This document shows positions 48,093-62,459 of a stretch of DNA of 64,000 bases, piece by piece. Position 1 is the stretch's first letter, and every line of letters starts with the position of its first letter. Below the pieces are notes generated by a model that was not told the DNA's origin, ran no database searches, and was given only the letters and a program-made list of their open reading frames with translations. The translations under genes were made by a program, and so were the position numbers. The stretch covers positions 23,655 to 87,654 of the forward strand of contig JAQFWX010000142.1 of NCBI GenBank assembly GCA_027605045.1, written 5' to 3'. The stretch is from Phallus indusiatus (taxonomy: Eukaryota > Basidiomycota > Agaricomycetes > Phallales > Phallaceae).

Positions 48093-49145
48093 TCACCATA
48101 ACCAGGCAATGCACATAGAAGCCATCACAACAATGATGGATATGCTTAAACTTACGCCCACGCTACTCCTTCCAGAACTAGAATCCGGCAAAATGCCCTG
48201 ATCTTGCGTATTGCTTTCGCTGTCTCCTGTATTGCCAGGGGCGTTCGAAGGAAGAGCTGGAATTGGTGGGCGAGTGCCACTTTGGGATCCGCCAGCAGCC
48301 GCTGTTGATGACGCGGAAGAGTCTGATACAGTAGCACCAGGTGTACCTGCACTCGCACCGCTGTTTGTCGGGCCTGTTGTTTGAGACGTTGCTGCGCCAG
48401 AGTTTGCGTTGCTCGGGTTTGAAGGTGGTGAAGAATTGCCACTATTGCCACCGTTTCCCCCACCGTTTCCGCCGCCATTTCCACCGCCATTTCCACCTCC
48501 ACTGCCACCTCCACCTCCACCCCCTCCGTTTGGATCTGAAGTTGGGGCCGGTTGTGGAGCAGGAGGCGCTGTGGTAGGCGGTGGAGGAGCAGCAGACTGA
48601 GGAAAACCAACCTCTAGCAAAGCGATAGAATCAGCCGCTTCGGTGGTTAGCTGCGTCACCATTTGACCGTTTTGCGGGTTTATATTGGCCTCGTGACAGA
48701 TTGCTTGTCCGCCATTAACATCGCAAGAGAACGATGCTACGAAGGTCGGATTGGCAGAAACGATGACTATCGCGAGGTTTGGTCCATCGATGAAGGTTGC
48801 TAAGAGAAAAAAGATGCAAAGTTGAGCTAAAGCCTCGCGACTGTGCTTGAAAGCGCGGTTTGTGAAGGCAAACACAAACCTGTTATTTCGGGGCTTTGCG
48901 GTTCGTTTAAAAGATATGTAGTAATGCCATTGGCTTCGCCTAGAAATTTGATTACACCATTTTCTGACGCTGGGAGGTTATTGCCATGCTGCAATGGAAA
49001 GTAGACATCAACGGTTTTGGTTAAGACGGCAGCGGAGATATCTAGTCGAGATGACAATCAGTTAAAACGACGATTATCTTTTTTAAAAAAAACAACTTTG
49101 GACAAGGAATAGTAGGATTAATATGGCCAGGTCGTGAGGGAACAT
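48093..49145 (-). CDS. Secreted/membrane-anchored protein of unknown family, paralog 2
   Basis: The start at 49145 gives signal peptide MFPHDLAILILLFLVQ, spliced to NISAAVLTKTVDVYF. The conserved domain has NGVIKFLGEANGITTYLLNEPQ, then across an intron ATFIDGPNLAIVIVSANP and the two-Cys motif CDVNGGQAIC, then SIALLEVGFP. After it come a Pro-rich stretch, a Gly/Asn repeat, a long Ser/Thr/Gly linker and a C-terminal hydrophobic segment (SISIIVVMASMCIAWLW): either a single-pass TM or a GPI signal. Both introns sit at the same place as in paralog 1. Likely a cell-surface protein with an exposed N-terminal domain. Confidence 0.75.
48449..48528 (-). repeat. Gly-rich microrepeat in paralog 2
   Basis: Repeated 12-base units encode a poly-Gly run and about four GGGN repeats inside the linker. 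Frame is preserved, so length can vary without loss of function. Confidence 0.8.
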
Positions 49146-49540
49146 GGAAGAAAGGACCAGAGTTCAACGTAACTTCACTCCCTAAGACCGCGGACTTTCG
49201 GACATACCAGCTCGCGAAGGAGCTGACGCATATGCGAACGTGTTATGCCTGATATACATATGTACAACATTTGTCCCTTTGTTGAAGATGTTCAATGTCA
49301 TGATGAGGGTTAACGTGTTAACGCGAGAAAGATAAATCCTAGTCATTGGTTGGTCAGTTCAGCACAACTGTCATCCGACTGAACAAGACTTGTTTCTTGG
49401 CACATACCAGAGTTTAAATGTTTGGATCAGACAGGAGTACAGGGCTGGATAATAGTTTCTATAGAGTCAATGTCACGAGCACTGACAACATTGATTTTTT
49501 CGAGGGCGCATCACCAAGACCTTTGAGCGTTTATTTTTCT
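49146..49540. other. Spacer upstream of U4 copy B
   Basis: Divergent flank of paralog 2 and U4 copy B. No gene recognised. Confidence 0.4.
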
Positions 49541-49570
49541 GGTCCGTGCACAACATTGAGTAGTATATAA
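49541..49570 (+). promoter_or_regulatory. U4 copy B promoter: GGTCCGTGCAC element and TATA box
   Basis: GGTCCGTGCAC at 49541-49551 (50-60 bases upstream of the inferred 5' end) and TATATAA at 49564-49570 (31-37 upstream), matching copy A in sequence and nearly in spacing. Confidence 0.7.
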
Positions 49571-49600
49571 CCTGGACTATCCCTCTTGTCCCGGTTCCCC

Positions 49601-49722
49601 ATCTCTTGTGCTCGGGCATGTACTGTCGCCAGTGACGTTTTACTGAGGCACAGTCTTTTGCTGATTGCAAATTACACATCCGAACCCGTCTATTTCCTTC
49701 GGGAATTAGCAATTTTTGGAAA
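49601..49722 (+). ncRNA. U4 spliceosomal snRNA, copy B
   Basis: All 122 bases are identical to copy A on the other strand 39.5 kb away. The U4 landmarks are in order: U6-pairing 5' end (ATCTCTTGTGC, 49601), kink-turn 5' stem-loop (about 49618-49650), TTGCTGATTG (stem I, 49658-49667), hairpin CCGAA/TTCGG (49680-49702) and Sm site AATTTTTGG (49711-49719). Identity stops at 49722; the true 3' end may lie a few bases on. Which copy is transcribed cannot be told from sequence, but both promoters are intact. Confidence 0.88.
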
Positions 49723-49980
49723 CCCATATTCCTCTTATCAGGAGCTTTATTACAATCTAAATACAAATTACTTGTCTTCTACGTAGAAGCATACTTATTA
49801 CAATAGTAATAATGAAATCTTCTCGGGGATCTCCTTCATTATTTGTGTCAGGGACTTGCTCCGAATGAGATGGACTTCGCAAAATCGAATGTCAATCATT
49901 ATGTAAAAAAATGTCGTTGAGGTCACGGCCAATTCAAATAGTTGGGGAATTGTTGTCACATCTCCGTTAGGTTTCTTGTC

Positions 49981-51733
49981 GATGACTTTGACGGACTGGA
50001 CGGCGACCATCGATGGAACTGTTCAGCGATACTTGGGCAACTCGGAGTTGGCCTTCTATATACCCTCTAAACCAGATGGTGTTGGAGATATGTTTGTATA
50101 TCTTACTCTAATTGCTCCGATCCACTCCTTCGCTCCCGAACGAGTACTCTTAGCTTGGTCTATCTTGCGCGCATCTCACCCACTGCTGCAGTGCAGCGTA
50201 ATAACCTCTGAGGATGATCCACAACCACGATATTCGTAAGGCTCCCACTTGTTCTCCTCTTCAGCCCATCGCAATTTAATTATTTTTTCCCCTCAGTTTT
50301 GTTCCTCCCAAGTGCCTAGAAGACGCTCTATCGGAGGCCAAACAAGCCCTATCGTTCAAAACGGCATTTGAAGAAGGTCTGGTTTTAACACAAAGATTAT
50401 GAAACTTTGTATAAGAGCTCTAAACACAAAGAGTTCAGAACTCGTTGACAATTATCTCAACGGGCCCCGGGTAGTCCTCTCCGATCAACACCTCTCCCAT
50501 CTCACTATATCCCAAATCGATTCCTCCAAACCTGAATTCCACATATTTATTTGCTCTCCGCATTTCACGGGGGATGGAACTTGCCTACATCTGGCAAGCC
50601 ATGATCTTGTGCGCATGCTGTCATCCGCTAAGTCGAATGACGACCTTCGTGCCGAACTATCCGCTCTGCTGGATAGGTCTCATGGGAATTGGGTAATGAA
50701 AATTATAAATTATAAATAGAGCACTCTTTTTTCATCGATCGCTGACAATTAATTTATCTCTCTTCACAGACAAAGATTTTACCCACACCTTTAGAATCTT
50801 TGTTACCCAAACTAACAGCCCCTTGGGAACGTGCCATATCTTCAGTAAACTACCTTCAATGCCGGCAGCGTGAAATTGGAGATCACGTTCTACCTCGAGT
50901 TGATAATTCAACTTCTAATACCCGTTTCCTCGTCTACAAATTCAACGAGCAAGATACCCGCACAATTCTTCAGCTCTGCAAGACTAAGGGTGTCAGCGTG
51001 AACAACGCTATATCTGCATTGTGTGATATCTCATGGGCGCGAATAAACTCTAACGATCAGGAACACTCTCCCGAACATTTATTGCCAATGCAAGAGCATT
51101 TCTTTCTTCCTTTTTACGATCAGAATTATATTTAAAAAATTTGTCTCATGTAGATTATTATATTCCGCCATCAACATTCGCCATGCGCTTCCAAAGGCCT
51201 TCGAGACGTATTGGTTCCTGGCTCTAACATACTATACTATATCACTCCCATCATATCCGCCTTCTTCGCCGCTCGGATTCTGGCATCGTGCAATCACGTC
51301 CAAAAAACAAACTTCACAAGCTGTCAAATCCAGATTTTTATTGAACAGAGCCTCGTTAATGGCAAGTGGACGAGCGAAAAGCGTCAAGCTGGTCAACGGC
51401 GCTGCTGGCCATTCAGAAGCGAAACCGCAACTCCCTCCAGAAGCGAGGGTTGACCCCCCCGCTCCATCCCGCGCGCTGCTGGGCTTGTCGCTTCTTGGTA
51501 ATTTGGACGCGATATACAAACAAAGCGATTACTCTCCCGATGTCAAATTATTGTCTTTCAGAGGAGCGAGTAAACTGAAGAAAGGCGGTTTGTTGTTCCT
51601 TGCGCACACGTTTAGGAACCAGCTAGAGTTCCATCTAATTTGGGAGGCGAATGGATTCAAGGAAGACGTTATCGAGAAATGGTGGGAAGGTGTCAAAGCA
51701 GGATGCTACGAATACCTCCTCGGAAGGAAGTGA
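49981..51733 (+). CDS. CoA-dependent acyltransferase-like protein (condensation/alcohol acetyltransferase fold)
   Basis: The ATG at 49981 gives MTLTDWTATIDGTVQRYLG, with LAFYIPSKPDGVGD as in Agaricomycete BAHD-like acyltransferases. The active-site motif H-x3-D-G is present as CSPHFTGDGTCLH. Introns: near 50238-50297; about 50373-50419 (47 nt); 50696-50770; and 51090-51153, which has a GC donor and leads into LLYSAINIRHALP. The last exon ends KAGCYEYLLGRK at 51733. Such enzymes acylate small secondary-metabolite hydroxyls or amines; no biosynthetic partner gene is adjacent. Confidence 0.8.
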
Positions 51734-52372
51734 TTAGAAATACATTCTTCGGTAAATTGGATAGGATAATGGAAAGAGGTTACATGGTTTTACTACTTTT
51801 TTGGGAACTTTTGGATATATATAATGTAGATCATATTTGGAGAAACAGACGAAAAGTCCATATTTAAATATATATCGAGCTCGAGTCTCATTTTATCTTG
51901 AAATAATAGTTACATAACAATCAATCCATAAAAACAATGGCAGGCGGAGAGACGAATAAAAAGTAAAACCTAAGCCGGATATCATGCTTTTTTTTTTGTT
52001 TGTCAGTTCTTAACGAGTGGTAACCTCAAGCACGACGTAGCGGAGACAAAAGCGAAGTCAATAAATAATTATTCAATGTTGAGAGTTTGAAAGCAAAGAA
52101 AGCAAAAAAAGCAAAAAAAGAAAAAGGGTATCCCAGTTTTGATTCGTTTCATTTTAAATAATAGCATAGCAGGCAGAAGGAAATGAAAGTACGAGGAAAA
52201 TGGAGAATGCTTTTATGTGATTTATAACACTTGGACGAAGGAAGTATGGAAGAAACGGAAGTCGGCGTGTACTGTGGCGGAAAAGAAAAATGAAAGCTCG
52301 AGATTTAGGAAGAAGGAAAAGGCAAAGGGAATGATAAACGAAAAAAAACACAGACAGCTATAACAGCTATTC
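51734..52372. other. Convergent A-rich 3' spacer
   Basis: Very A-rich on the plus strand (runs near 52095-52130 and 52340). Minus ORFs here are hydrophobic by composition only. No gene seen. Confidence 0.45.
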
Positions 52373-54778
<2,406 letters not shown>

Positions 54779-55541
54779 ATTGTAAGAAAAAAGAGGGGAT
54801 GATGGTAAAGATGAAAAAAGCAGAAGCAAAAGCGAAAGTACAAGCGGTGGCTTAGTGACACACACACCCGATTAGTTGGCGCCGATGAAGCCGGTCCGCG
54901 CGTCACAGAGCCGTTGACAAACCAACTCGGAATTTTTTCTTCTTTCTCATTCATCCATCAGTTCATCATCATATGCATCGCAGATACCAAGGTCAAATCC
55001 TCAGCAACTGTGAATATTGTCATAGATACACCGCTCCGCCGAAAATAATAACAATGATATTACGATCTTCCATTCAACATTGACAATAGAATCACCTGAT
55101 CTATTCATCGTGTACCGTCGAGTTTTGGACATCCTGTCGGTTATGTTAAGCGTACAGTGAATGATGTTTTACTTGGCGTTCAGCCTCGCCAGTGGTCTTG
55201 CAATGACCCATATCAATCAATCCTTATAAGGACTTCTCTCTTGATCTCCGACAAGTCACAGCGGATACATCTTTTTCAGCTGTAATCACAAGGATGACTA
55301 CTTTTTACAGTAATGGGTCAATCACCAAGCATCACTAAGGGAGAAGATGCCAAAGAATCATTAGCACCGTTGCCAGTATGTATAACTAGTGTCATTGGTA
55401 ATGAGTCTTAATAATGTCGGGTGAATTCGCATCCTCCGCCAAATGTAATTTTATGACAGTGTATATGTATGCAAAACTAAATAATATTAATATATAACCT
55501 CTAACCAAAACAAATCGACTAATCTCAATCAACTACGCAAC
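54779..55541. other. Spacer upstream of the AGC kinase
   Basis: 5' flank of the kinase and 3' flank of the cupin gene, both minus. No gene or repeat recognised. Confidence 0.4.
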
Positions 55542-56672
55542 CTAAAACTTGTCTGCTCCCGCAAAATGATTCCTTTTCTTGCCAAAACCCAAAACTGAAA
55601 TCACAAGGGCGACAAATAAGAAAAGACTGGTGAAACTCAGCCCTAGAACAACAGGCTGCAAAGGGTTTTCGCTTAAAGTCAAATACGCGTGTGCAATACC
55701 CGACTGAGACGAAGTATCAACGGTGAAACCTTTGAAGTGACGACGGGCAATAGCTGGCTCGCCTGAAGCCGAAGCTGCTGGTGCTGGGGCGGATGAGCCA
55801 GGTGGGGAGGCATTGCCAGTGTCAGCTCCCGGAAGGGTGAGAGTCGAATAAAGCGTTGTCATATTGAACCAATCCGGCGTGAAATATCCAATATTGGGGT
55901 ATAATTCCCTATTATAATATTTCAGATTGCCTGATTTTATGAAAATGTTTTTAAAAAGAACTTACGCGAAATCATAGTCGTCCGGTAAACCGCATTGTTG
56001 ACGACACTCAGCAACCCCACGAAGTACGGCACCTTGGTTAACGCCCGTGGCGTTGAGGCTTTCTGTACCCAACCCAGCAAAGGTAGCATTCAAAATATCG
56101 GGACCGAAATTGACGATTTGAGCCATGTCAATACGGCTGAAGTCCTTGTCTGGGAAAGCGGAGAAGAAAGTTGTGGGGAAACAATCCAAGTTACGCTCCA
56201 TATGTATTGAGCCTTCAGGAAAAATGGAGGCTGTGCCAGGTACTTTGACATTAGTAACAGTGGAGAGACCATTGGTTTCGATGAAATCGGAACGAATGCG
56301 ACCTGGACCGACGTTAATTTGCAACTCAGTAGTACGATGTGTATGCATAGAGTTAAGACCACAAGGACCCAAGACCTCGATGCAGAAAGATTAGCCAAAG
56401 CAGAATACACCTTAACCTTTGTGACTTACTGTAGCGACAAGACCGATGTTGGCGTTCTTGTAGTTCAAGGCGGGCCAGGTCTCAGCTTGAGCGAAGAAGG
56501 CGAAACCACCGGGACCGGTTCTCCCAACGGCGGTCGTGAAATTAAACAAGAATGCATCTGGTCCATATGCACTGATCAGGTCGCTAATTTGATCACGGTC
56601 GGTAGGATCAGCAATGATTTTAGCGATTTGAGCATCGTTGTTGCGGTTGTTCTCAGTCGTATCGAAAGACAT
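55542..56672 (-). CDS. Cupin (germin/spherulin-like) protein with C-terminal membrane segment
   Basis: Exons about 56432-56672, 55964-56374 and 55542-55902. The start at 56672 gives MSFDTTENNRNNDAQI. The cupin_1 core shows AFFAQAETWPALNY, the metal-site motif GLNSMHTHRTTELQINV (H-x-H and Glu) and FPEGSIHMERNLDC. After the barrel there are LPDDYDFAELYPNIGYF, a Ser/Ala/Pro-rich linker and a TM segment (VVLGLSFTSLFLFVALVISVL) near the C-terminus. No signal peptide is visible at this start, which is unusual for the class; an upstream signal exon is possible. Substrate unknown. Confidence 0.85.
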
Positions 56673-57849
56673 GTTTTTCTTGAGATGTTAATTAGAGGAG
56701 TATAGGAGTAAGAATGGAAAGAGGCAAAGGGAATTAGACAATTAAACTGAGAATAAGATAGAAGAGAAGATCGCTGTGTTGGGGCTGGAAGGGAAAGAAG
56801 AGGTGGTATTTATGCGTTTTCACTTAGGCATAGAACAATTTTTGATATATGAAATACATACGAAAAGGCTTGGACCATAAGACACGCTTTCACCGGCTGG
56901 CTTCTGAAAACCCATTTCCGGTAATCCCGGTAGTCGACTAATTTCTGACTGCCATGAAGCAATTTCAAGCGTTGAATCACTTGAACCGCCTTATTGATTT
57001 GTTAGAAACAAAATGCTTCGCCAATTGATAGCTTTGACACTCAACGTTCAGCCTTCAATTCAAAAAAGGTGAATACCCGTGCTCCTGGACCTGTTATAGG
57101 CACATGATAGAACGAGATGTTGATCCCCCCTGTTTCTTTTGGCTTGGTATTGTGACGATTGGGTGCGAGATTTTCGAAGTGATTTCAATTGGAAACCGAA
57201 GGGTCGGAAATCGTAGGAAATCATCAAATCCAAGACTTGTTACGTACAAAACGCCTTGGCCATTGTCTTATAGACGAGGTGCGTGTCCTAAAGGCAATAC
57301 CTAACAGGTTCACAACCTAACGGCGGCTGTATGAGTGACGCTGATTTTCTCCTACGCCTTTGATATGATGATGATAAGTTCATAGCTGAAAGCGTTGAAA
57401 ACAGTGTTGTCCGCTACGTAGCGGGGAGCTGCAATCTGCTTGATGTCCTGAAGGTAATCCGAAGACGATGAGCTATGTACGACAGACATTTGGAATAACC
57501 GATAACATCATTTTTTCATCTAATCGACAGGAGTTCCACTGGCTGTGCTTCCATCAATGTTCGGTGACACATTTCACCGTAATTTCTTCCCGTCTTCAGA
57601 GTGGTCGTGTAGACAACGCATAATTTTCGCGTAGACAACGTCATGAATCGGAAATGTTTCTAACTGCGGAGTAAGGAATTTGTCTTGTTGCGGGTTGTTG
57701 AATTTTGGCATCTCGTGGAGGAACAATTGAAGCTTGAAATCTGGAATTTACGCATTCCACTGACACCTTCAATGTGAACAAGACGGCCCAAAGCTTATGC
57801 TGCTTATCCCGGAGCGCGTTAAGGCCGAACCCGACGGCTGTGACGTGAC
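56673..57849. other. Spacer between the cupin and wax-synthase-like genes
   Basis: 1.2 kb divergent intergenic region. ORFs at 57104-57304 and 57641-57904 lack recognisable domains. Nothing supported. Confidence 0.4.
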
Positions 57850-59214
57850 ATGACTCTGAGTCCGCTACTTCAGCGAGAGGTAGTGGAAGTTCTAGGACAG
57901 TCATTTTTGTTCCTGGGTTTGTTGGTGAAGAGACCTTATAACAAAGTTTTTCTGGTCCTTCTCTGTGTCCTCTGCGTTTATACCGTTTACTTCATTCCTC
58001 CTCGCGTTTCCCTCAAGGACTATTTTTTAACAGTGGCGGCGTTGGCCCGAGTTTTCGATGGATTAGATTATCTCATTATCAGAGATGCACAAAACCTTTT
58101 TCGATACAAGGATCAGACGCGACCTGCTTTAGAGTTGCCTTTATTGCAGCGAGCGAAATGGGCATTGATTCTTTTTGTGTCACCCCGAGGCTTTGGCTGG
58201 AAACACGTACATGCGAATACCATTCCGCCGTATACACCAATCAGACGTCGTTCGTCCTTCATCGCTCGCGCTCTCTTGGACATTATCATTCATCTCGTCA
58301 TATTCGTCGTCGCCTTCCGGCAAATTTCTAGAAATCCCGCCTGTGCTAAAGGGAGCTCGGGGTTATCCGAAGCCCAGTGGGCCTGGCGTTTTCACGGTGT
58401 CTTCGCATCAATTATTTTGATTTATGTTGTGATGCAGTTGCAATACCTGTGTCTTTGCCTTTTGCTTGTCATCTGTCGACTTTTTGCCCCTGAGGATTGC
58501 CCGCCTCCATTTGGGTCCATATTTGATTCTTATAATATCCGTCGTGTTTGGGGGTCAGTTGAGTGATTTTTTTTCTTTCGTGCCAATATCTGATGCGCAG
58601 AAAAAAAAAAGACGAGCATGGCATCAATTTCTCCGAAGGGTAAGCTGCCGTTGTTTCTTGTTGGTTCGTTTTGAGCGCCAATGGACTAACACTATCAGCC
58701 ATATCTTTCAATAGGAGTTATGGTAGGGCAAGGCATTTTGCGTTTGAAACTGGGAAGCGCCTCTTTAGGGCTTTTTCTCGTTGCATTCTCGTTCTATGCA
58801 ACGGGTCTTATCCATTTCTTGGGCGAATATTCCGTATTAGGTGGTCCAGGAGGTGGGGCAATTAAATTCTTCGGCATGCAAGCTTTCGTTGTTGTCGTGG
58901 AAGTGACTGTCGAAGAGTTCACCAGGATATTGTTCAACTGGGAGCCGAGCGTAGAGATCTTTTGGAACGTTTATTCAGACTCAAGAACGACTGGCGCTCG
59001 TGCTGAAGTGAAATATCGTCACCGTCCTCCTCGTCGCGGGAGTAAAGCACCATTGTTCCTTCGCCTATTGGGATATTTATATGTTATTGCCTGGCTTTAC
59101 TACTCTATGCCTATATATCTTGACCCATTACTATCTGCGGGAGTAATAGACGAAAGTCGCAAGACGCTGAACCTGTGGTGCGAATTAATTTCAGATAAAT
59201 GGATGATTTTTTAG
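57850..59214 (+). CDS. Wax synthase-like membrane-bound O-acyltransferase (MBOAT)
   Basis: Three exons: 57850 to about 58552, a tiny middle exon (about 58612-58639) encoding RAWHQFLRR, and about 58699-59214 (PYLSIGVMVGQGI onward). Multiple TM segments (VFLVLLCVLCVYTVYFI, IIIHLVIFVVAF, LYVIAWLYYSMPIYL). The wax-synthase signature is FGSIFDSYNIRRVWG joined to RAWHQFLR, whose His is the expected catalytic residue. Close relatives in basidiomycetes are often acetyltransferases of terpenoid pathways, but none of those genes are here. Ends SDKWMIF. Confidence 0.87.
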
Positions 59215-60582
59215 TATTCAAAAAATCTGCAATAGTATGTAGTGTCACCATTCATTCGTCTATTTGTTTATATTGATGATTCGTGGATAGCAGTGATACC
59301 GCTTTCTCCCCTTCCTCTCACCGCTTTAATATTTGGAATTGGTCGCAGCTACCCAAAAATCTGACTTCTTCCGATTTTTTACTCGAGGATATTGAGATGC
59401 GCAGGTCGTTCATTTCATGAAGAAGGTCGGCTTTTTCCAATTACGCCTTTGAATAATACCAGAGATGGAAAGGGTGGGAATGAGGATGCGCCGCGCGAGA
59501 AAAGGATGATTTGGCTCTCTCTAAGCGTGTTTTGGTATAGCATTGGAATTATTGTTATATTGTAATCATTGGTAAAATTAGTATTCGATGCATCGGTATG
59601 GAGCAGCGCTCCAACGCAGCTCGTCAAGAACTGACACGTAGGACTGGATTGAGTGTGCTGCTGGCGTTGATATTGGACTTCAACATTCCGAGAGCCGATA
59701 ATGAACGCAGCATCTCTTCTCTTATTACATGATTTAGTCCGCGGGTTTCCTTATGGTCTACGAAGGATGTTTTGCGGAATGCTCACTCCCTTGCATTTGT
59801 TGACTCTGTATATTAAATATGTATGTGCGGATCGGAGGCTTCAAAGTATGTATAGTGTTTTCCGTTGAGAATATCCTGACAGTAACTGGTATTGCAATTG
59901 GATATTTATCAAGCTACGATAAATCCTGCGGCATCTGATTGAGACTTTGATTGTCTGAGCTGGCAACTGATCACACTGTGTCTGGTTACGAACACGTTTA
60001 CGAAAATAGCTTCCGGTTGCGAAGGCCATCTTTCATTGTCTCCTCGAGATGACATGACATGATGAATTATTATATTATTGACATGACAGAACAACCCAAT
60101 TAAACGTGTCTTTCGCATGTCCAACCTAAGCAAGCGCCGGATTTGGAAACAAGGAAAAGAAAACGCGCATTGACTGTCCTCAAAAAAAAAAAAGGTTTTT
60201 TAGGCCCCAAACGGCCCGAACTTGCAATATAGTCTGGACACAGAAAAAGTATTAACCTGGTGGTACTTACATCCACGGGTGCTGGGTTGGGCGTCTATCT
60301 GCTGGTCCTCGGCGTTCCTAGCGGGCGTTCAAATAAACAAATCGGGGTGCCCTTTTTTTTATTTGATTGGCGCCTAAAGTGTCCCTTGTGTGCGTTCTTC
60401 CTCTCTCTCGCTCTCCCTTCTTCCTTCCTTCCATCCACCTTTTTTGACTGAACCAGTCTTAGCTAGATCCTCTTCATTCCTTAACTTACCGCCTTTTGCA
60501 AGGTTCTCTCTCATTTGCGCCCACCCAACCACTCTCACTAGGTTTTTGAACAATCCTCAAACACCCCCAGTTACATTCCAAC
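59215..60582. other. Spacer upstream of the LysM gene
   Basis: 1.4 kb without a supported gene. A pyrimidine tract about 60395-60445 (CTTCCTCTCTCTCGCTCTCC) lies just before the LysM gene and is a common fungal promoter feature. Confidence 0.45.
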
Positions 60583-61492
60583 ATGATCTCCAAAGCTGCT
60601 ACTCTCGTTTTCGCCTTGGCTGCTTCTCTGCCATTTGTCTCAGGTACAGTCTCCGATTTTCAAAATCAACTAGCAGCTCTTGAACTTAGTTTGATTTGAT
60701 TTTTGCTCTTTTTCTATTGGACTTCTTTAGCGCAATGCTCCCGTTCCTATACCGTTAAGGCTGGAGATACTTGCGATGGCATTTCTTCGAGCCAGAGTGT
60801 CTCGACGTATGTTTCACGGAGTGCATTTGTGGTTTGATTTGTTACTGAGGGCATCTTTGCTTGCCAGCTACCAACTAGCAACCAACAACCCTTCAATTAA
60901 CAGTGGGTGCACGAACCTTCAAGTTGGACAGGTGAGTATACTGGACTGTCCTTGTGGTTATGACGATTAAGCTAGGATATTAGACCCTTTGCCTTGGAAC
61001 CCAGGGAGAAGATTGTACCGACACGCTTGTTATTGAAGAAGGTGATACTTGTGACGAGTTGATCGAATGCGCGGGTATCAATGGCACCATGTTCTTCCAC
61101 AACAACCCAACTATAAACGACGAATGTACCAACTTGTATGTCGGTCAGGTATGTCACATATATAATGGAAAAACGGAGTTAGCATGATAATGTGAATACT
61201 TGTATCGCAGGTTGTTTGCGTTGCCAGCGAGGTCTTGGTTCCTCCGATGGGTGCTGCCGAGCCTTCTTCCGCCCCATCTGGCTCCTCTGCGCCACCTGCT
61301 TCTTCGGCGCCCGCAGCACCTGTCAACGTTGCGCCTTCACCATCAGTTCACTCCTCATCTGCTTCCCCTGCTCCAACTCCATCTCCAACAGTTCACTCTT
61401 CCGCTCCCTCTTCCTCTCCAAGCGATGATGGAGATGACGGCGATTTGCCGTTCTGTGACGAGCTCGAAGACGAAGACGAAGAAGACAATTGA
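60583..61492 (+). CDS. LysM-domain secreted protein (chitin-binding effector-like)
   Basis: Exons 60583-60643, 60731-60806, 60868-60931, 60984-61148 and 61211-61492. Signal peptide MISKAATLVFALAASLPFVSA. Two LysM motifs: YTVKAGDTCDGI...NNPSINSGCTNLQVGQ, then TLCLGTQGEDCTDT, then LVIEEGDTCDELIE...NNPTINDECTNLYVGQVVCV. After them a Ser/Pro/Ala-rich linker and a strongly acidic tail (ELEDEDEEDN) with one Cys. LysM proteins bind chitin oligomers; in plant-associated fungi some mask chitin, in others they act in wall biology. The acidic tail is unusual. Confidence 0.92.
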
Positions 61493-62459
61493 AACTAGAA
61501 AGCTTCAGTTAACTCTTTCCTCGCTAGTGTCGGGAAAAGACAGATAGATGCAGTCACATATACCAAGAGCCAGGGTTTGCTCTTTATAGATCCTTTTTTT
61601 CCTTGTTTGTTAGGTTTCTTTTCTAGTTTTGGTCATGTTGCTGTCTCATTGTTTTTTTGGCTGAGCGCTCGGGTCAGCGTATCTTTTCTCAAAGGGTATA
61701 CGAGTATACTACTTCACCAATCAGGAGTAAACATATCGATTATGTGCAGACCTTTGTTTTGTTTTAAGATATATAATATCTATATCACCATTCTTATTAT
61801 TCATACACGTTGCTCGAGATCCGACGTTGTTATCATCATCATCACACTTGCGCCACGCCTTGTACATTGTTATTAGCCACGATGGAAACGGCAGATGAAT
61901 ATTAGTCATTCGCTAGAAATCATGCGCAACAATTTGCCGCAGATCCGATTGGCCTCGGGTGGAAAGTTGTCTGCCAGTTCCAGCATCACGTAAGCGAAAA
62001 GATATCTGGCAGTCCGTCAGTGACTCGCGAACAACTCGACGACATCGCGCATGCCTGGCGCCCTTGTTAAATAAATTGTGCCAAAGTTGCAGACGTCCAA
62101 CGTCAGGATAACAATTTCAAGTTTTCACGACTGTCTCTGGTCCTGGTCTCGCTCACACCAATTGAGTCAGCTCTATTGTTCGACCATAAGGGGCTACGTA
62201 TACTGGGTCTTATCAGATAGACTCTTAGGTGCGATACTTAATTATATAACTCCTGCACAACTCAATTTGGTGTTCAGTCATTCTTTCAGAACCGCCCACG
62301 CAGCCACCTTTGTATGTATTCCCGTCCGAAACACTACTTCCGGATCATGATTTATGTATAACTACCACCCCTAGCGAGACTCGTCATCTCAGCTCGTTAA
62401 TTTTTCTCCTGTCGTCTTTCATCCAGCTCCAAGCACTGAGCATTTCTGATTTTCCTGCG
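61493..62459. other. Spacer between the LysM and thioesterase genes
   Basis: No gene or repeat recognised. Confidence 0.4.

Noticed and set aside
48341..48600. Plus-strand Pro- and His-rich ORFs
   Set aside because: Shadows of the Gly-rich repeat of the minus-strand secreted protein.
49776..49789. 14 bp palindrome CTTCTACGTAGAAG downstream of U4 copy B as a terminator
   Set aside because: It lies more than 50 bases past the RNA end and has no counterpart at copy A.
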